Counted from the first letter of the stretch, positions 16,846 through 26,320 are shown. The stretch is 64,000 bases of DNA from Brevundimonas vesicularis NBRC 12165 (GCF_001592205.1 NZ_BCWM01000015.1:28913-92912); one strand, 5' to 3'. Made by a program: numbers and translations. Notes: generated by a model from the letters alone, not told the origin.

Positions 16846-17652
16846 CTATTCGGGCTTGCGGAAACGCAGGGTCATCCGATCGCTCTCGCCGATGGCGTCG
16901 AAGGCGGCGCGTTCCTCGGGCGTCAGGGTGCGGCCGGACGGATCGTTGCGCGCGGCCGACTGGCGGATCGGCGGCAAGGTCCAGACGCCGAATGGGTGAT
17001 CGTGGTCGTCCTTGGGATTGGCGTTCAGCTCGCTGCGCGCCTCCAGCACGAAGCCAGCGTTTCGCGCCTCATGGATCACATAGCTTTCGGGCACATAGCC
17101 GGTGGAGGCGACATCGGCCACGTTCAGCCCTTCCGCGCTGCGGTGCTGCTCGACGGCCAGCACGCCGCCGGGCTTCAAGGCCTTGAAGAAGGCCTGCAGA
17201 TACGGCTGGGTCCGGCCGTCGCGCGACCAATTATGGAAGGCGCGGGCCACCAGGATGAAGTCGGCGGTTCCGTCCGCCGCGCCCATGCTTTCCAGCGGGC
17301 GATTGACCGGCACATAACGACCGCCGGTCGCCGCCGCATAGGGCTCAAGAATGTGCCGCCACCAGCTGGCGCCGCCCGGCTCGATCTCCACCACCGTCAT
17401 GCCCGGCGTCAGCCCCCAGAAGGTCAGGGATTCATACGGATGACGATAGACGTCGCGCCCCCGGTCGGCGGCGGGCCGGGTCTCGGCCGCGATGGCGGTC
17501 TGCAAGGCCGTGTCGTCGGAGAACGTCGGCATGGCGCTGGACAGGGCCGAACGCGGCGGCGTCCACGCGCCCTGGGTCTGGGGCGACTGTTGGGCCAGGG
17601 CGGGGGCGGCGGACAGCAGGACGGCGGCGAGGCCGTAGACGGCAAGGCGCAT
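16846..17652 (-). CDS. Exported methyltransferase-fold protein (COG4798-like), copy 2
   Basis: A 268-aa paralogue of the neighbouring copy. The start at 17652 is set by GGAG nine bases ahead and gives a Sec signal (MRLAVYGLAAVLLSAAPALAQ); a longer frame upstream is not used. It keeps HPYESLTFWGLTPGMTVVEI, LKPGGVLAVEQHRS and NANPKDDHDHPFGVW, and ends in the same AIGESDRMTLRFRKPE. The motif I loop is altered (EIEPGGASWW), which may weaken SAM binding. Lies 95 bases upstream of copy 1 on the same strand. Confidence 0.82.
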   Translation of the reverse strand: MRLAVYGLAAVLLSAAPALAQQSPQTQGAWTPPRSALSSAMPTFSDDTALQTAIAAETRPAADRGRDVYRHPYESLTFWGLTPGMTVVEIEPGGASWWRHILEPYAAATGGRYVPVNRPLESMGAADGTADFILVARAFHNWSRDGRTQPYLQAFFKALKPGGVLAVEQHRSAEGLNVADVASTGYVPESYVIHEARNAGFVLEARSELNANPKDDHDHPFGVWTLPPIRQSAARNDPSGRTLTPEERAAFDAIGESDRMTLRFRKPE

Positions 17653-17765
17653 GATCGAGGGCTCCAGGTTCAGGTCGTTCTCCATAGGCAGGCGGGCCGC
17701 CCGCGCAAATGAACTTCGCGAGACACAGGCGGATTTGACGCAAGCAAAATCGTCGCGGCGGCGCC

Positions 17766-17791
17766 CTTGACGCCGTTTCGCCGGTTCCCAT
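17766..17791 (+). promoter_or_regulatory. Possible heat-shock (RpoH) promoter of hsp20
   Basis: CTTGAC and CCCAT with a 15-bp gap resemble the CTTGAA and CCCAT boxes of sigma-32 promoters. The site would start a leader of about 120 bases that includes the thermometer below. Confidence 0.45.
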
Positions 17792-17867
17792 CTTTGCTTC
17801 CGAGGATGCCGATTTCGGGTTCTCCAGACTGACGGCGCCGGTTTCGGGTCGTCGATCTGATCTCCTA

Positions 17868-17926
17868 CCGTCCGGGCCAAAACGCCGGGCGGCTCAACCT
17901 TGCTGATCCTCAGGAGGATGCTGATG
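17868..17926 (+). promoter_or_regulatory. ROSE-type RNA thermometer in the hsp20 leader
   Basis: A first hairpin pairs CCGTCCGG (17868-17875) with CCGGGCGG (17885-17892). It is followed by CCTTGCT (17898-17904), seven bases and AGGAGG (17912-17917) just before the start codon. In ROSE elements a U-U/C-G-C-U strand covers the ribosome site through U-A, U-G and a G-G pair, and here UUGCU plus CC can pair with AGGAGG in that way. Heat would free the ribosome site. Position before an hsp20 gene is the classic context. Confidence 0.75.
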
Positions 17927-18403
17927 CGTACCTATGATTTCACCCCGCTATACCGTTCGGCCGTCGGCTTCGACCGTCTGGCCAATCTGCTGGAAAACGC
18001 CTCGCGCGCGACCAGCCAGGACACGGGTTACCCCCCCTACAACATCGAGACCACGGGCGAGAACGCCTATCGCATCGAGATCGCCGTCGCCGGCTTCAGC
18101 CCCGACGAGCTGAATATCGAGGTGAAGGAAAATCTGCTCACCGTGACCGGCCGCAAGACCGCCAATGACGATACGGCGACGCAGAAGACCTATCTGCATC
18201 GCGGTCTGGCCGAGCGCGATTTCGAGCGCCGCTTCCAACTGGCCGACTATGTCGTCGTCAACGACGCCAATCTGGTCAACGGTTTGCTGTCGATCTCGCT
18301 GAAGCGCGAACTGCCCGAGGCGCTGAAGCCCCGCCGCATCGAAATCGGAGCCGGCCAGCCGCTGATCGAAGGCCAGGCCGAGAAGAAGGCTGAAGCGGCC
18401 TAA
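17924..18403 (+). CDS. Small heat-shock protein, Hsp20/IbpA type
   Basis: ATP-independent holdase that binds unfolding proteins in the cytoplasm. The 159-aa product carries the alpha-crystallin domain at about residues 35-135: [28 protein letters not shown], then [18 protein letters not shown] and a final SLKRELPEA. The start at 17924 lies behind AGGAGG; the in-frame ATG eight codons earlier would place the ribosome site inside the gene. Upstream are a heat-type promoter and a ROSE-like leader, and a terminator follows, so it is a single-gene unit. Confidence 0.93.
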   Translation: MRTYDFTPLYRSAVGFDRLANLLENASRATSQDTGYPPYNIETTGENAYRIEIAVAGFSPDELNIEVKENLLTVTGRKTANDDTATQKTYLHRGLAERDFERRFQLADYVVVNDANLVNGLLSISLKRELPEALKPRRIEIGAGQPLIEGQAEKKAEAA

Positions 18404-18424
18404 GCCGTTTCAAGGCGAACTATG

Positions 18425-18452
18425 AAAGGGCGGCGTTCGCGCCGCCCTTTTT
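18425..18452 (+). terminator. Terminator of hsp20
   Basis: AAAGGGCGGCG and CGCCGCCCTTT pair around a short TTCG-containing loop and run into TTTTT. It sits 20 bases past the hsp20 stop and abuts the rppH stop. Confidence 0.85.
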
Positions 18453-18929
18453 CTATGCCGCCAAGTGCGAGAAGGCGGCGACGACCTTTTCATAGGCCGG
18501 GCGTTTGAACGGCACGATCAGGTCGCAGGCGTCCGACAGCGGCCCCCAGCGCCAGGCGTCGAACTCGACCTCGTCGTCGGCCGCCAGATCGATCTCCGCC
18601 TCGTCGCCGGTGAAGCGGAAGGCGAACCACTGCTGCTTCTGACCCTTGAAACCGCGCCAGGCCTTGGCGTTGTTCATGGCTTCGGGCGGGAAGTCGTACA
18701 GGATCCAGTCGTCCGTCCGCGCCAGCAGTTCGATCGAGGTGACGCCGGTCTCCTCATGCAGTTCGCGGCGGGCGGCGGCTTCCAGATCCTCACCCGCATC
18801 GACGCCGCCTTGCGGGAACTGCCAGTTATGCGGGCCGGGCGTGGCGTGGCGCTGGCCGTACCAGACCAGGCCCTCGCGGTTGAACAGCACGACCCCGACA
18901 TTGGGCCGATAGGCGTCGAGATCGGACAC
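18453..18929 (-). CDS. rppH: RNA pyrophosphohydrolase RppH (Nudix)
   Basis: Removes pyrophosphate from the 5' end of mRNA and so starts RNase-dependent decay; also listed as a dinucleoside polyphosphate hydrolase. The 158-aa protein shows the Nudix box at residues 41-63 (GGVDAGEDLEAAARRE, LHEETGV) after HNWQFPQ, and GQKQQWFAFRF, the RppH-specific stretch. It begins with GTG that shares one base with the stop of the upstream deacetylase-like gene. That gene order is common in Caulobacterales. Confidence 0.94.
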   Translation of the reverse strand: MSDLDAYRPNVGVVLFNREGLVWYGQRHATPGPHNWQFPQGGVDAGEDLEAAARRELHEETGVTSIELLARTDDWILYDFPPEAMNNAKAWRGFKGQKQQWFAFRFTGDEAEIDLAADDEVEFDAWRWGPLSDACDLIVPFKRPAYEKVVAAFSHLAA

Positions 18930-20119
18930 TAGCGCCCCGGCCGCATCGACATGGACGAGGCCGGCGCCAGTTGCAGGCCGCGCTGTTCCAGGCCGGCGGT
19001 CCAGCGGGCGGCGGCCTCGACCGTCACCGGATAGCTGAAGCCGGCCCCCAGGGCCGAACCGCGCAGCTTGGCCTGGGCTTCCAGACCATTCAGGGCGGCG
19101 ACGATGGCGGCGGGCGACTGGGTCCGGTCGATGACGCGATCCGCGCTGGCCCGCGCCCAGGCGCCCGGTCGACGCTGGAACGAGCCGTCGTCCAGGAAGG
19201 CGACGCCACGCTGGCGCAGGACGCTCAGGAAGGCGTTCATGCCCGTGTCCGAGCCGGCGAACCGGTCGCCCAGATAGTTGGTCACGCCGAAATAGCCGGT
19301 GGCGCGGCTCAGCAGCCAGTCCATCTTGGCGGTCACGTCGTCGGCGCCGCCGTCGGCCAGCAGCGTATAGGGGCCGGGGTCGTTGTCGGGATAGCCGGTC
19401 GGCTCCATCGGCATTTCCAGCATGACCTCATGGCCCTGCGCGCGCGCCTGGTCGATCCAGCCCTGCAGATTGTCGGCGTAGGGCACGAAGCTGAGCGTGA
19501 CCTCCGGCGGCAGCCGTTCGATGGCCGCGCGGGTGGTGACGGCGTTCAGGCCCAGCCCGCCGACGATCAGCGACACGCGCGGCTTGCCGTTGGGACGGAA
19601 CGGGCGAGCATAGGCCTGGGCCGGCACGCGGCCGTCGGGCGCGATCATCGGCAGGGGACCGTTCGATCCGGGCTGCGACAGGCCGGCGATGGGGGCCTTG
19701 GCCAGGGGCGAGGCGGCGTGGACCGGCGCCGTGATGGGCGCGCCCTGACCCGAGACGCTGCCGCCGTCCGGCAGGGTGATGACGGCGTCGCCGCCTGCGG
19801 CCGGATCGGCGCCGCCCGCCAGATTTTGATACAGCCCCATCGCGCCCATGGAGAAGGCTTCGAAGCCCGTCGGCGCCGGCGCTGGCGCTGCGGCCGCCTC
19901 GCGTTCCAGCGCGACATGGGCCGAGGGTGTTCCCGCCTTGGGATCACCCAGCACCGTCAAAAATAGGGCGCTAGTGCTGAGCAGCAGCAAGCCTGCCAGA
20001 CCCGCCGCGACCGGCGGCTTCTTCAGGGCGTCGACGACAGGTTTCAGGCTCGGGCCGTCCTTGCCGCGCGGGGCGGTCCCGGCGGTGGCGGCGAGTGCGG
20101 ATTGGCGTTTGGCGAACAT
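18929..20119 (-). CDS. Divergent polysaccharide deacetylase family protein (YibQ-like)
   Basis: A 396-aa protein with a single membrane anchor at about residues 35-55 (VAAGLAGLLLLSTSALFLTVL), a long Ala/Pro/Gly-rich spacer, and a C-terminal domain from about residue 180 with PRVSLIVGGLGLN, EVTLSFVPYA, GHEVMLEMPMEP and GVAFLDDGSF. This is the divergent polysaccharide deacetylase (DUF610) family, whose activity is not established. The ATG at 20119 is chosen over a TTG two codons before. In related genomes a C-terminal processing protease precedes it; that gene is absent here. Confidence 0.87.
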   Translation of the reverse strand: MFAKRQSALAATAGTAPRGKDGPSLKPVVDALKKPPVAAGLAGLLLLSTSALFLTVLGDPKAGTPSAHVALEREAAAAPAPAPTGFEAFSMGAMGLYQNLAGGADPAAGGDAVITLPDGGSVSGQGAPITAPVHAASPLAKAPIAGLSQPGSNGPLPMIAPDGRVPAQAYARPFRPNGKPRVSLIVGGLGLNAVTTRAAIERLPPEVTLSFVPYADNLQGWIDQARAQGHEVMLEMPMEPTGYPDNDPGPYTLLADGGADDVTAKMDWLLSRATGYFGVTNYLGDRFAGSDTGMNAFLSVLRQRGVAFLDDGSFQRRPGAWARASADRVIDRTQSPAAIVAALNGLEAQAKLRGSALGAGFSYPVTVEAAARWTAGLEQRGLQLAPASSMSMRPGR

Positions 20120-20321
20120 GGGCAAGAGTGGAACCGATCTGGAATCCTACGCCCGCATCATCGGGCGCCGTCGGTTAAGAAACCCTAACGGGCGGTTCAC
20201 CATGATCGACGCGGTGATTTCCGGGAGCGGCTGTCACGGATCGTGCGTTGACGCGGGCGACTTCGCCCTTCCAGATGCCGACCTCCCCGCGCCGACCCAG
20301 AGCGGTCCTAGGATATTTGAG

Positions 20322-23021
20322 ATGATGAGCCCCGCCGCCGACGACGCCCTGCGTGACGAGGTCCGACTGCTCGGCGGCATTCTGGGCGACATCATCCGCG
20401 ACGAGGGCGGTCAGGCCCTGTTCGACCATGTCGAGGCGGTGCGACAGGCTTCGATCGCCTATCACCGCGACCCGGCCTCGCACCCCGCCAAGCGGCTGGA
20501 GAAGCTGCTGACCGCCATGTCAGTGGATCAGGCGGCCGGCTTGGCGCACGGCTTTGCCCTATTCTCTCTGCTGGCCAATATCGCCGAAGACCGCTCGACC
20601 CGCCGCCGCGCCCAGAGCCAGGCCGAGGCCGGCGCCCGGCCCGACACTCCGGAAGGCGCGCTGAAGCGTCTGGCCGATCAAGGCGTGGACCGCGAGGCCG
20701 TGCGCGCCCTGCTGGATCAGTCGCTGATCTCGCCCGTCCTGACCGCCCACCCGTCCGAGGTCCGGCGCAAGAGCGTCATCGACCGTATCGCCGCCATCAC
20801 CGACCTGCTGGACGCCTGCGACAAGGCCGGCGACGCCTGCACCCTGGACGCCATCGCCGAACCGCTGCGCCGCCAGATTGTCATCCTGTGGGCCACGCGC
20901 CTGGTCCGCACCCAGGGGCTGGTGGTGCAGGACGAGATCGACACCGTGGTCTCCTTCCTGGACCGCATCTTCCTGCACGTCGCGCCCAAGCAGTTGTCGG
21001 CCTGGCGGCGGTTGCTGGAGGCGCCCGAGCTGAAGCCCTTCATGCGCGTCGGCACCTGGGTCGGCGGCGACCGCGACGGCAATCCCAACGTGGACGCCAC
21101 GGTGATGGCCGCCGCCTTCCGCACCCAGGCGCGGGCTGTGCTGACCTTCTATCTGGACGAGGTGCACGCCTTGGGCGCCGAACTCAGCCTCGCCGCCGAA
21201 CTGGCGCAGGTGTCGCCCGAGCTTCAGGCCCTGGCCGACGCCGCCCACGACCCCTCGCCCCACCGCGCGGACGAGCCCTATCGCCGCGCCCTGACCGGCG
21301 TCTATGCTCGCCTGGCCGCCACGCACGAGAAGCTGGGCGACGCCCCCCCGCCCCGTCGCCCCGCGGTCCAGGCCGAACCCTATCCCGGCCCCGACGCCTT
21401 CGAAGCCGATCTGAAGACGCTTCACGACAGCCTGGTATTACACCACGGCGGTGTCTTCGCCGACGACCGGCTCAGCGACCTGATCACGGCGGTCGAGGTG
21501 TTCGGCTTCCATATGGCGACCCTGGACATGCGCCAGAACGCCGACGTCCATGAACGCGTCGTCGCCGACCTGCTCAAGGTCGCGGGCGTCCAGTCCGACT
21601 ATCTGGCGTTGGACGAGGAAGGTCGCCTGAAGGTGCTGGCCGCCGAATTAGCCTCGTCGCGCCTGCTGTTCAGCCCCTATGCCGACTATGAGCCGGAAAC
21701 GCTGAAGGAACGCGCCATCCTTCAGGCCGCCGCGACAGCGCTCGCCGCCTTCGGCCCGCAGGCCATCCGCACTCATATCGTGTCCAAGACCGACGCGGCT
21801 TCCGACCTGCTGGAAGTTTATCTGCTGCTCAAGGAGGTCGGTCTCTACCGACCCGAAGACCCCGCCGCCTGCCCGATTCAGGCCGCGCCTCTGTTCGAGA
21901 CCATCGAAGACCTTCGCGCCGCGCGCCCTACCTTGGAGCGGCTGTTGCAGGAGCCGTCGGCCCTCGCCGTCGCCAAGGCGCGAGGCGTGCAGGAGGTGAT
22001 GATCGGCTATTCGGATTCGAACAAGGACGGCTCCTATCTGACCTCGGGCTGGGAGTTGCACGAGGCCTCGCGCGCCCTGGTCGAGGTGACGCAGAAGCAC
22101 GGGCTGAAACTGCAACTGTTCCATGGACGAGGCGGCACGGTCGGGCGTGGCGGCGGCTCGTCCTTCGCCGGCGTCCTGGCCCAACCCGAAGGCACGGTCC
22201 AGGGCCGCATCCGCACCACCGAGCAGGGCGAGGTCATCGCCAACAAATACGGCGAGCCGGAAATCGCGCTTCGCAATCTGGACGCCCTGACCTGCGGCGC
22301 CATGCTGGCCTCTCTGGGCAAGGGCACGGATCACGCCTTCACCGCCGAACACGGCGCGACCCTGTCGGACCTGTCGGCGCGTTCGATGGCCGCCTATCGC
22401 AAGCTGGTCTATGAGACCGACGGCTTCGTCGATTACTACCGCGCCGCCACCCCCATCGCCGAGATCGCCGATCTGAAGATCGGCTCGCGCCCGTCGTCGC
22501 GCACCGCCTCGACGCGGATCGAGGATCTGCGCGCCATTCCCTGGGTGTTCAGTTGGTCGCAGAGCCGGGTCATGCTGCCCGGCTGGTTCGGCTTCGGTTC
22601 GGCGGTGCAGGGTAAGGACATGGGCGAGCTGAAGGCGATGGCCGAGGCCTGGCCCTTCTTCAAGACGCTGGTCCAGAACATGGAGATGGTCATGGCCAAG
22701 TCCGACATGACCATCGCCCGTCGCTACGCCACCTTGGTCCCCGACGCCTCTCTGGCCGCCCGCATCTATGGCGAGATCCGGGAGGAATGGCAGCGGACCC
22801 ACGACGCCATCCTGGCCATCACCGGCCATGACGCCCTGCTGGGCGGCCAGCCCGAGCTGGACCGGCTCATCCGGTTGCGCATGCCCTATGTCGAGCCGCT
22901 GAACCACGTCCAGATCGAACTGATCCGCCGCCGCCGCGCAGGCGACGACGACCCCCGCGTCCGCGAGGGCATCCTTCTGGCCATCAACGGCGTGGCGGCG
23001 GGATTAAGAAACAGCGGCTGA
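20322..23021 (+). CDS. ppc: Phosphoenolpyruvate carboxylase
   Basis: Carboxylates PEP with bicarbonate to oxaloacetate and so refills the TCA cycle; cytosolic homotetramer. The start at 20322 gives 899 aa, the usual size, and lies eight bases after AGGA; the open frame extends far upstream but has no sign of coding there. Catalytic motifs are TAHPSEV (His143), GGDRDGNPNV, IGYSDSNKDG and FHGRGGTVGRGGG (from about residue 600). It ends in GVAAGLRNSG, the standard C terminus with Ser in place of Thr. It abuts corA tail to tail with no base between. Confidence 0.96.
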   Translation: MMSPAADDALRDEVRLLGGILGDIIRDEGGQALFDHVEAVRQASIAYHRDPASHPAKRLEKLLTAMSVDQAAGLAHGFALFSLLANIAEDRSTRRRAQSQAEAGARPDTPEGALKRLADQGVDREAVRALLDQSLISPVLTAHPSEVRRKSVIDRIAAITDLLDACDKAGDACTLDAIAEPLRRQIVILWATRLVRTQGLVVQDEIDTVVSFLDRIFLHVAPKQLSAWRRLLEAPELKPFMRVGTWVGGDRDGNPNVDATVMAAAFRTQARAVLTFYLDEVHALGAELSLAAELAQVSPELQALADAAHDPSPHRADEPYRRALTGVYARLAATHEKLGDAPPPRRPAVQAEPYPGPDAFEADLKTLHDSLVLHHGGVFADDRLSDLITAVEVFGFHMATLDMRQNADVHERVVADLLKVAGVQSDYLALDEEGRLKVLAAELASSRLLFSPYADYEPETLKERAILQAAATALAAFGPQAIRTHIVSKTDAASDLLEVYLLLKEVGLYRPEDPAACPIQAAPLFETIEDLRAARPTLERLLQEPSALAVAKARGVQEVMIGYSDSNKDGSYLTSGWELHEASRALVEVTQKHGLKLQLFHGRGGTVGRGGGSSFAGVLAQPEGTVQGRIRTTEQGEVIANKYGEPEIALRNLDALTCGAMLASLGKGTDHAFTAEHGATLSDLSARSMAAYRKLVYETDGFVDYYRAATPIAEIADLKIGSRPSSRTASTRIEDLRAIPWVFSWSQSRVMLPGWFGFGSAVQGKDMGELKAMAEAWPFFKTLVQNMEMVMAKSDMTIARRYATLVPDASLAARIYGEIREEWQRTHDAILAITGHDALLGGQPELDRLIRLRMPYVEPLNHVQIELIRRRRAGDDDPRVREGILLAINGVAAGLRNSG

Positions 23022-23987
23022 CTACAGCCACTTCGTCCGCTTGAACGTCACATACAGCGCCGCACAGATGGCCGCGATCACGCCCAGAACCGCATAGTAT
23101 CCGTATTCCCAGCGCAGCTCGGGCATGTGCTCGAAATTCATGCCGTAGATGCCGGCGATGGCGGTCGGCACGGCCAGAATGGCGGCCCAGGCGGCCAGCT
23201 TGCGGGTGATCAGGCCCTGACGCTGCTGCTCCAGCAGGTTGGCGACTTCGAACACCGACGACAGGATGTCGTTCAAGCCCCCCAGCCGGCTGTTCACCCG
23301 CCGCACATGGTCCCCCACGTCGCGGAAATAGGGCCGCACGTCCGGGTCGATACAGGGCAGGTCCAGCGACTGAAGCCGTCCCAGCACCTCCTCCATCGGC
23401 CCCAGGATGCGCCTGAACTTCAGCAGCTCGCGACGCAGGGTGAAGAGCCGGCGGATTTCCAGGCGTGACAGAAAAGCGTCCAGCGTCCGCTGCTCCATCT
23501 CCAGAACGCTGTCCTCGACATCGTCGACGATGGGGGCATAGGCGTCGACGATGAAATCCAGAATGCCGTGCAGGACGAAGTCGGGACCCTTCTTGAGCTG
23601 CAGGGGCGAGGCTTCCAGCTGTGTGCGCAAATGGTTGTGGGCGCGGGCCGAGCCGTGACGGATGCTGACCACATGGTCGTCGCCGACGAAGACGTGCGTT
23701 TCGCCATAGGCCAGCCGGTCATCGATTTTCATCGCCGTGCGCGCCACGACAAACAGCTCACGGCCATAGACCTCGACCTTGGGCATCTGGTGCGCCGCCA
23801 GGGCGTCCTCGACCGCCAGCGGATGCAGTTTGAATCGATCGACCAGGATCTCGATCTCGGCGTCCGTCGGATCGTAAAGGCCGATCCACACGAACTCGCC
23901 CGGCTCCAGCGCCAGCCCCTCGGGCGTCAGCGGCGCCTCTCGCACGCGCTGACCGTCGCGATAAACGTAGGAGGCGACGACGGTCAT
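23022..23987 (-). CDS. corA: CorA family magnesium/cobalt transporter
   Basis: Pentameric inner-membrane channel for Mg2+ and Co2+. The 321-aa protein has the large cytoplasmic domain, a long helical stalk (about residues 150-260), and two C-terminal membrane helices. The selectivity motif YGMN is at about 281-284, followed by FEHMPEL, and the end is basic (FKRTKWL). Length and motif are typical. The ATG lacks a strong ribosome site. A terminator on the same strand separates it from the M3 peptidase gene upstream. Confidence 0.94.
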   Translation of the reverse strand: MTVVASYVYRDGQRVREAPLTPEGLALEPGEFVWIGLYDPTDAEIEILVDRFKLHPLAVEDALAAHQMPKVEVYGRELFVVARTAMKIDDRLAYGETHVFVGDDHVVSIRHGSARAHNHLRTQLEASPLQLKKGPDFVLHGILDFIVDAYAPIVDDVEDSVLEMEQRTLDAFLSRLEIRRLFTLRRELLKFRRILGPMEEVLGRLQSLDLPCIDPDVRPYFRDVGDHVRRVNSRLGGLNDILSSVFEVANLLEQQRQGLITRKLAAWAAILAVPTAIAGIYGMNFEHMPELRWEYGYYAVLGVIAAICAALYVTFKRTKWL

Positions 23988-24047
23988 GCGGGGTTCCGGG
24001 ATCTGCGCGGGTCTCGACCTGCTCTAGGCCAGGTTTTCGCCAAACGA

Positions 24048-24077
24048 AACGGCCGGCGGATCGCTCCACCGGCCGTT
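24048..24077 (-). terminator. Terminator after the M3 peptidase gene
   Basis: AACGGCCGG and CCGGCCGTT form a perfect 9-bp stem. Read on the minus strand it is followed by TTTCGTTT and lies about 55 bases past the M3 stop. Confidence 0.7.
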
Positions 24078-24133
24078 CGCTTATTCAGTCACCAATCAGG
24101 CTCAAGTCGCCCGAAAGGCGATAACCTCCAAGA

Positions 24134-26320
24134 TCAGGAAACCGGGAAGCCCCGGACCTTCAGCAGGGCCGCCACGTTCGGGTCGCGACCGCGGAAGGCG
24201 CGATAGGCTTCGGCGCGATCGGTGGTGTTGCCGGGGGCCAGCATGATCGACTTGAAGCGGCCGGCGATGTCCGGATTGAACACGTCGCCCGACTCTTCGA
24301 AATAGGCCCAGGTGTCGGCGTCCATCGTCTCGGACCACAGATAGCTGTAGTAGCCCGCCGAATAGGCGTCCGACGTGAACAGGTGATTGAACTGCGGCAG
24401 GCGGTGCCGCATCACGATCTCCTTGGGCATGCCGATCCGCGCCAGGCTGGCCTTTTCGAACGCGTCGATATCGGTCGGCGGTACGGCTTGGGTGTGCAGG
24501 TCCATGTCCACGATGGCCGAGGACAGATAGCTGACCGTCGCATAGCCCTGGTTGAAGGTGGCGGCGGCCTCGATCTTGTTGACCAATTCGGCCGGCATGG
24601 CCGCGCCTGTCTGATAGTGCTTCAGATAGCCGTCCAAGATCGGGCGGCTCAGCACCCAGTGCTCGTGCACCTGCGACGGATATTCGACGAAGTCGCGCGG
24701 CGTGTTGCCGTACGACGGATAGGTCACCACCGACGACAGATAGTGCAGGGCGTGGCCGAACTCGTGGAACAGGGTCTCGGCGTCGTCCAGCGAGATCAGA
24801 ACGGGCTCGCCTGGCTCCGGCTTGGTGAAGTTGTTGTTGTTCGAGGCCAGGATGACCTTGGAGCCGTCGAGCTGCGAGAACGACCGATAGGTGGTCATCC
24901 AGGCGCCCGAACGCTTGCCCGGACGGGCGTAGTCGTCGGTGTAGTACAAACCGATCAGTCGGCCGTCCCGGCTCTTGTCATAGACCTCGTAGGCCTCGAC
25001 GTCGGGCTCGAAGGTCGGCACCGATCCCTTGGGCAACTTCTTGAACTGGAAGCCGTACAGGCGTTCGGCCATGGCGAAGGAGCCGGCGCGGACCGCGTTC
25101 AGCTCGAAGTAGGGCTTCAGCTGGTTCTGATCCAGATCGTACTTGGCCTTGCGCACCTTCTCGGCGAAGTAGAGGTAGTCCCACGGCTCGATGTCGAAGC
25201 CGGCGATCGCCTTCATGTCGGCGACTTCCTCGGCGACGCGGGCCTTGGCCGGCGCCCAGACGCGATCCATCAGGGCCTGAGCATTGGCCGGGGTCTTGGC
25301 CATCGTGTCCTGCATGCGCAGTTCGGCGTGGTTGCGATAGCCCAACAGCTTGGCGCGCTGGTCGCGCAGCTTCACGATCTCGGCGATGGTCGAGTTGGTG
25401 TCGTTGGCGTCGCCGTTGTCGCCGCGATTGACGAACTTCTTCCAGACCTGCTCGCGCAGGGCCCGGTCGTCAGCGAAGGTCAGGAAGGGATCGACCGCCG
25501 AACGCGTGTTCAGGATCGCCCAGCCTTGCAGATTGCGGCTGCGCGCGGCGCCGGCGGCGGCGGCCTTGTTGGAGTCTGGCAGGCCCGCCAGACCGGCTTC
25601 GTTCGGGATCAGGGTCCAGGAATTCTCATCGGCGACGACCTTCTGGCCGAAGCGGGTGAAAGCGTTGGACAGGGCGGTGTTGATCCGGCCCAGTTCGGCC
25701 TTGCCGGCCGCGTCCAGATTGGCGCCCGAACGGATGAAGGCGTCTCGGCGACGCTCGGCCAGACGCTTCTGCTGAGCGCTGAGGCCTGCTGCATCCGCGG
25801 TGTCGGCGACGGTCTTGACCCGTTGGAACAGCTTCTCGTTGAAGGTGATCTCGTCCGAAGCAGCCGACAGCAGCGGCGACAGCTCGGTGTCGACCGCGTC
25901 ATAGGCTTCGCCGCCGATGTTGGAGGTCATCACGCCATAGACGTTGGACGCCCGGTCCAGCGGCTCGCCGGCCAGCTCCAGCGCCGCCATGGTGTTGGCG
26001 AACGTCGGGGCCTCGGGGTTGTTCGCGACAGCGGCGATGTCGGCGCGTTGCAGTTCGATGCCTTCCAGCATGGCTTCGCGCAGCTTGGCCGGCGTCACCT
26101 TGTCGAAGGGCGGAACGCCATCATACTTCCCGGTCCAGGCCTGCAGCAGCTCGGCGCGCGGCGTCTGGTTGGGCAGGACGGCGCGGGCGATGCGCGCTTC
26201 CTCGGCGACGCTGGCGGCGGACGGCGCCGCAGCGGACCCGCCCGAGGTCGCGCCCGTGGAAGCGCAGGCCGACAGGGCCATCAGGCTGCCGCCCGCGATG
26301 AGAAGCTGGCGTCTATGCAT
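24134..26320 (-). CDS. M3 family metallopeptidase, predicted lipoprotein (Dcp-like)
   Basis: Peptidyl-dipeptidase or oligopeptidase of the thimet type. The start at 26320 follows GGAG by seven bases and yields a lipoprotein signal, MHRRQLLIAGGSLMALS with Cys in the LSAC lipobox, so the 728-aa enzyme is probably anchored on the periplasmic side. The zinc site is HEFGH at about 519-523 (LFHEFGHALHYL), and the downstream YSAGYYSYLWSE motif is typical of M3 peptidases. Length matches Dcp (about 680-720 plus signal). No partner genes on its strand. Confidence 0.92.
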   Translation of the reverse strand: MHRRQLLIAGGSLMALSACASTGATSGGSAAAPSAASVAEEARIARAVLPNQTPRAELLQAWTGKYDGVPPFDKVTPAKLREAMLEGIELQRADIAAVANNPEAPTFANTMAALELAGEPLDRASNVYGVMTSNIGGEAYDAVDTELSPLLSAASDEITFNEKLFQRVKTVADTADAAGLSAQQKRLAERRRDAFIRSGANLDAAGKAELGRINTALSNAFTRFGQKVVADENSWTLIPNEAGLAGLPDSNKAAAAGAARSRNLQGWAILNTRSAVDPFLTFADDRALREQVWKKFVNRGDNGDANDTNSTIAEIVKLRDQRAKLLGYRNHAELRMQDTMAKTPANAQALMDRVWAPAKARVAEEVADMKAIAGFDIEPWDYLYFAEKVRKAKYDLDQNQLKPYFELNAVRAGSFAMAERLYGFQFKKLPKGSVPTFEPDVEAYEVYDKSRDGRLIGLYYTDDYARPGKRSGAWMTTYRSFSQLDGSKVILASNNNNFTKPEPGEPVLISLDDAETLFHEFGHALHYLSSVVTYPSYGNTPRDFVEYPSQVHEHWVLSRPILDGYLKHYQTGAAMPAELVNKIEAAATFNQGYATVSYLSSAIVDMDLHTQAVPPTDIDAFEKASLARIGMPKEIVMRHRLPQFNHLFTSDAYSAGYYSYLWSETMDADTWAYFEESGDVFNPDIAGRFKSIMLAPGNTTDRAEAYRAFRGRDPNVAALLKVRGFPVS

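Noticed and set aside
19848..20321. N-terminal extension of ppc
   Set aside because: It overlaps the divergent deacetylase-like gene, lacks family similarity, and a ribosome site precedes 20322.
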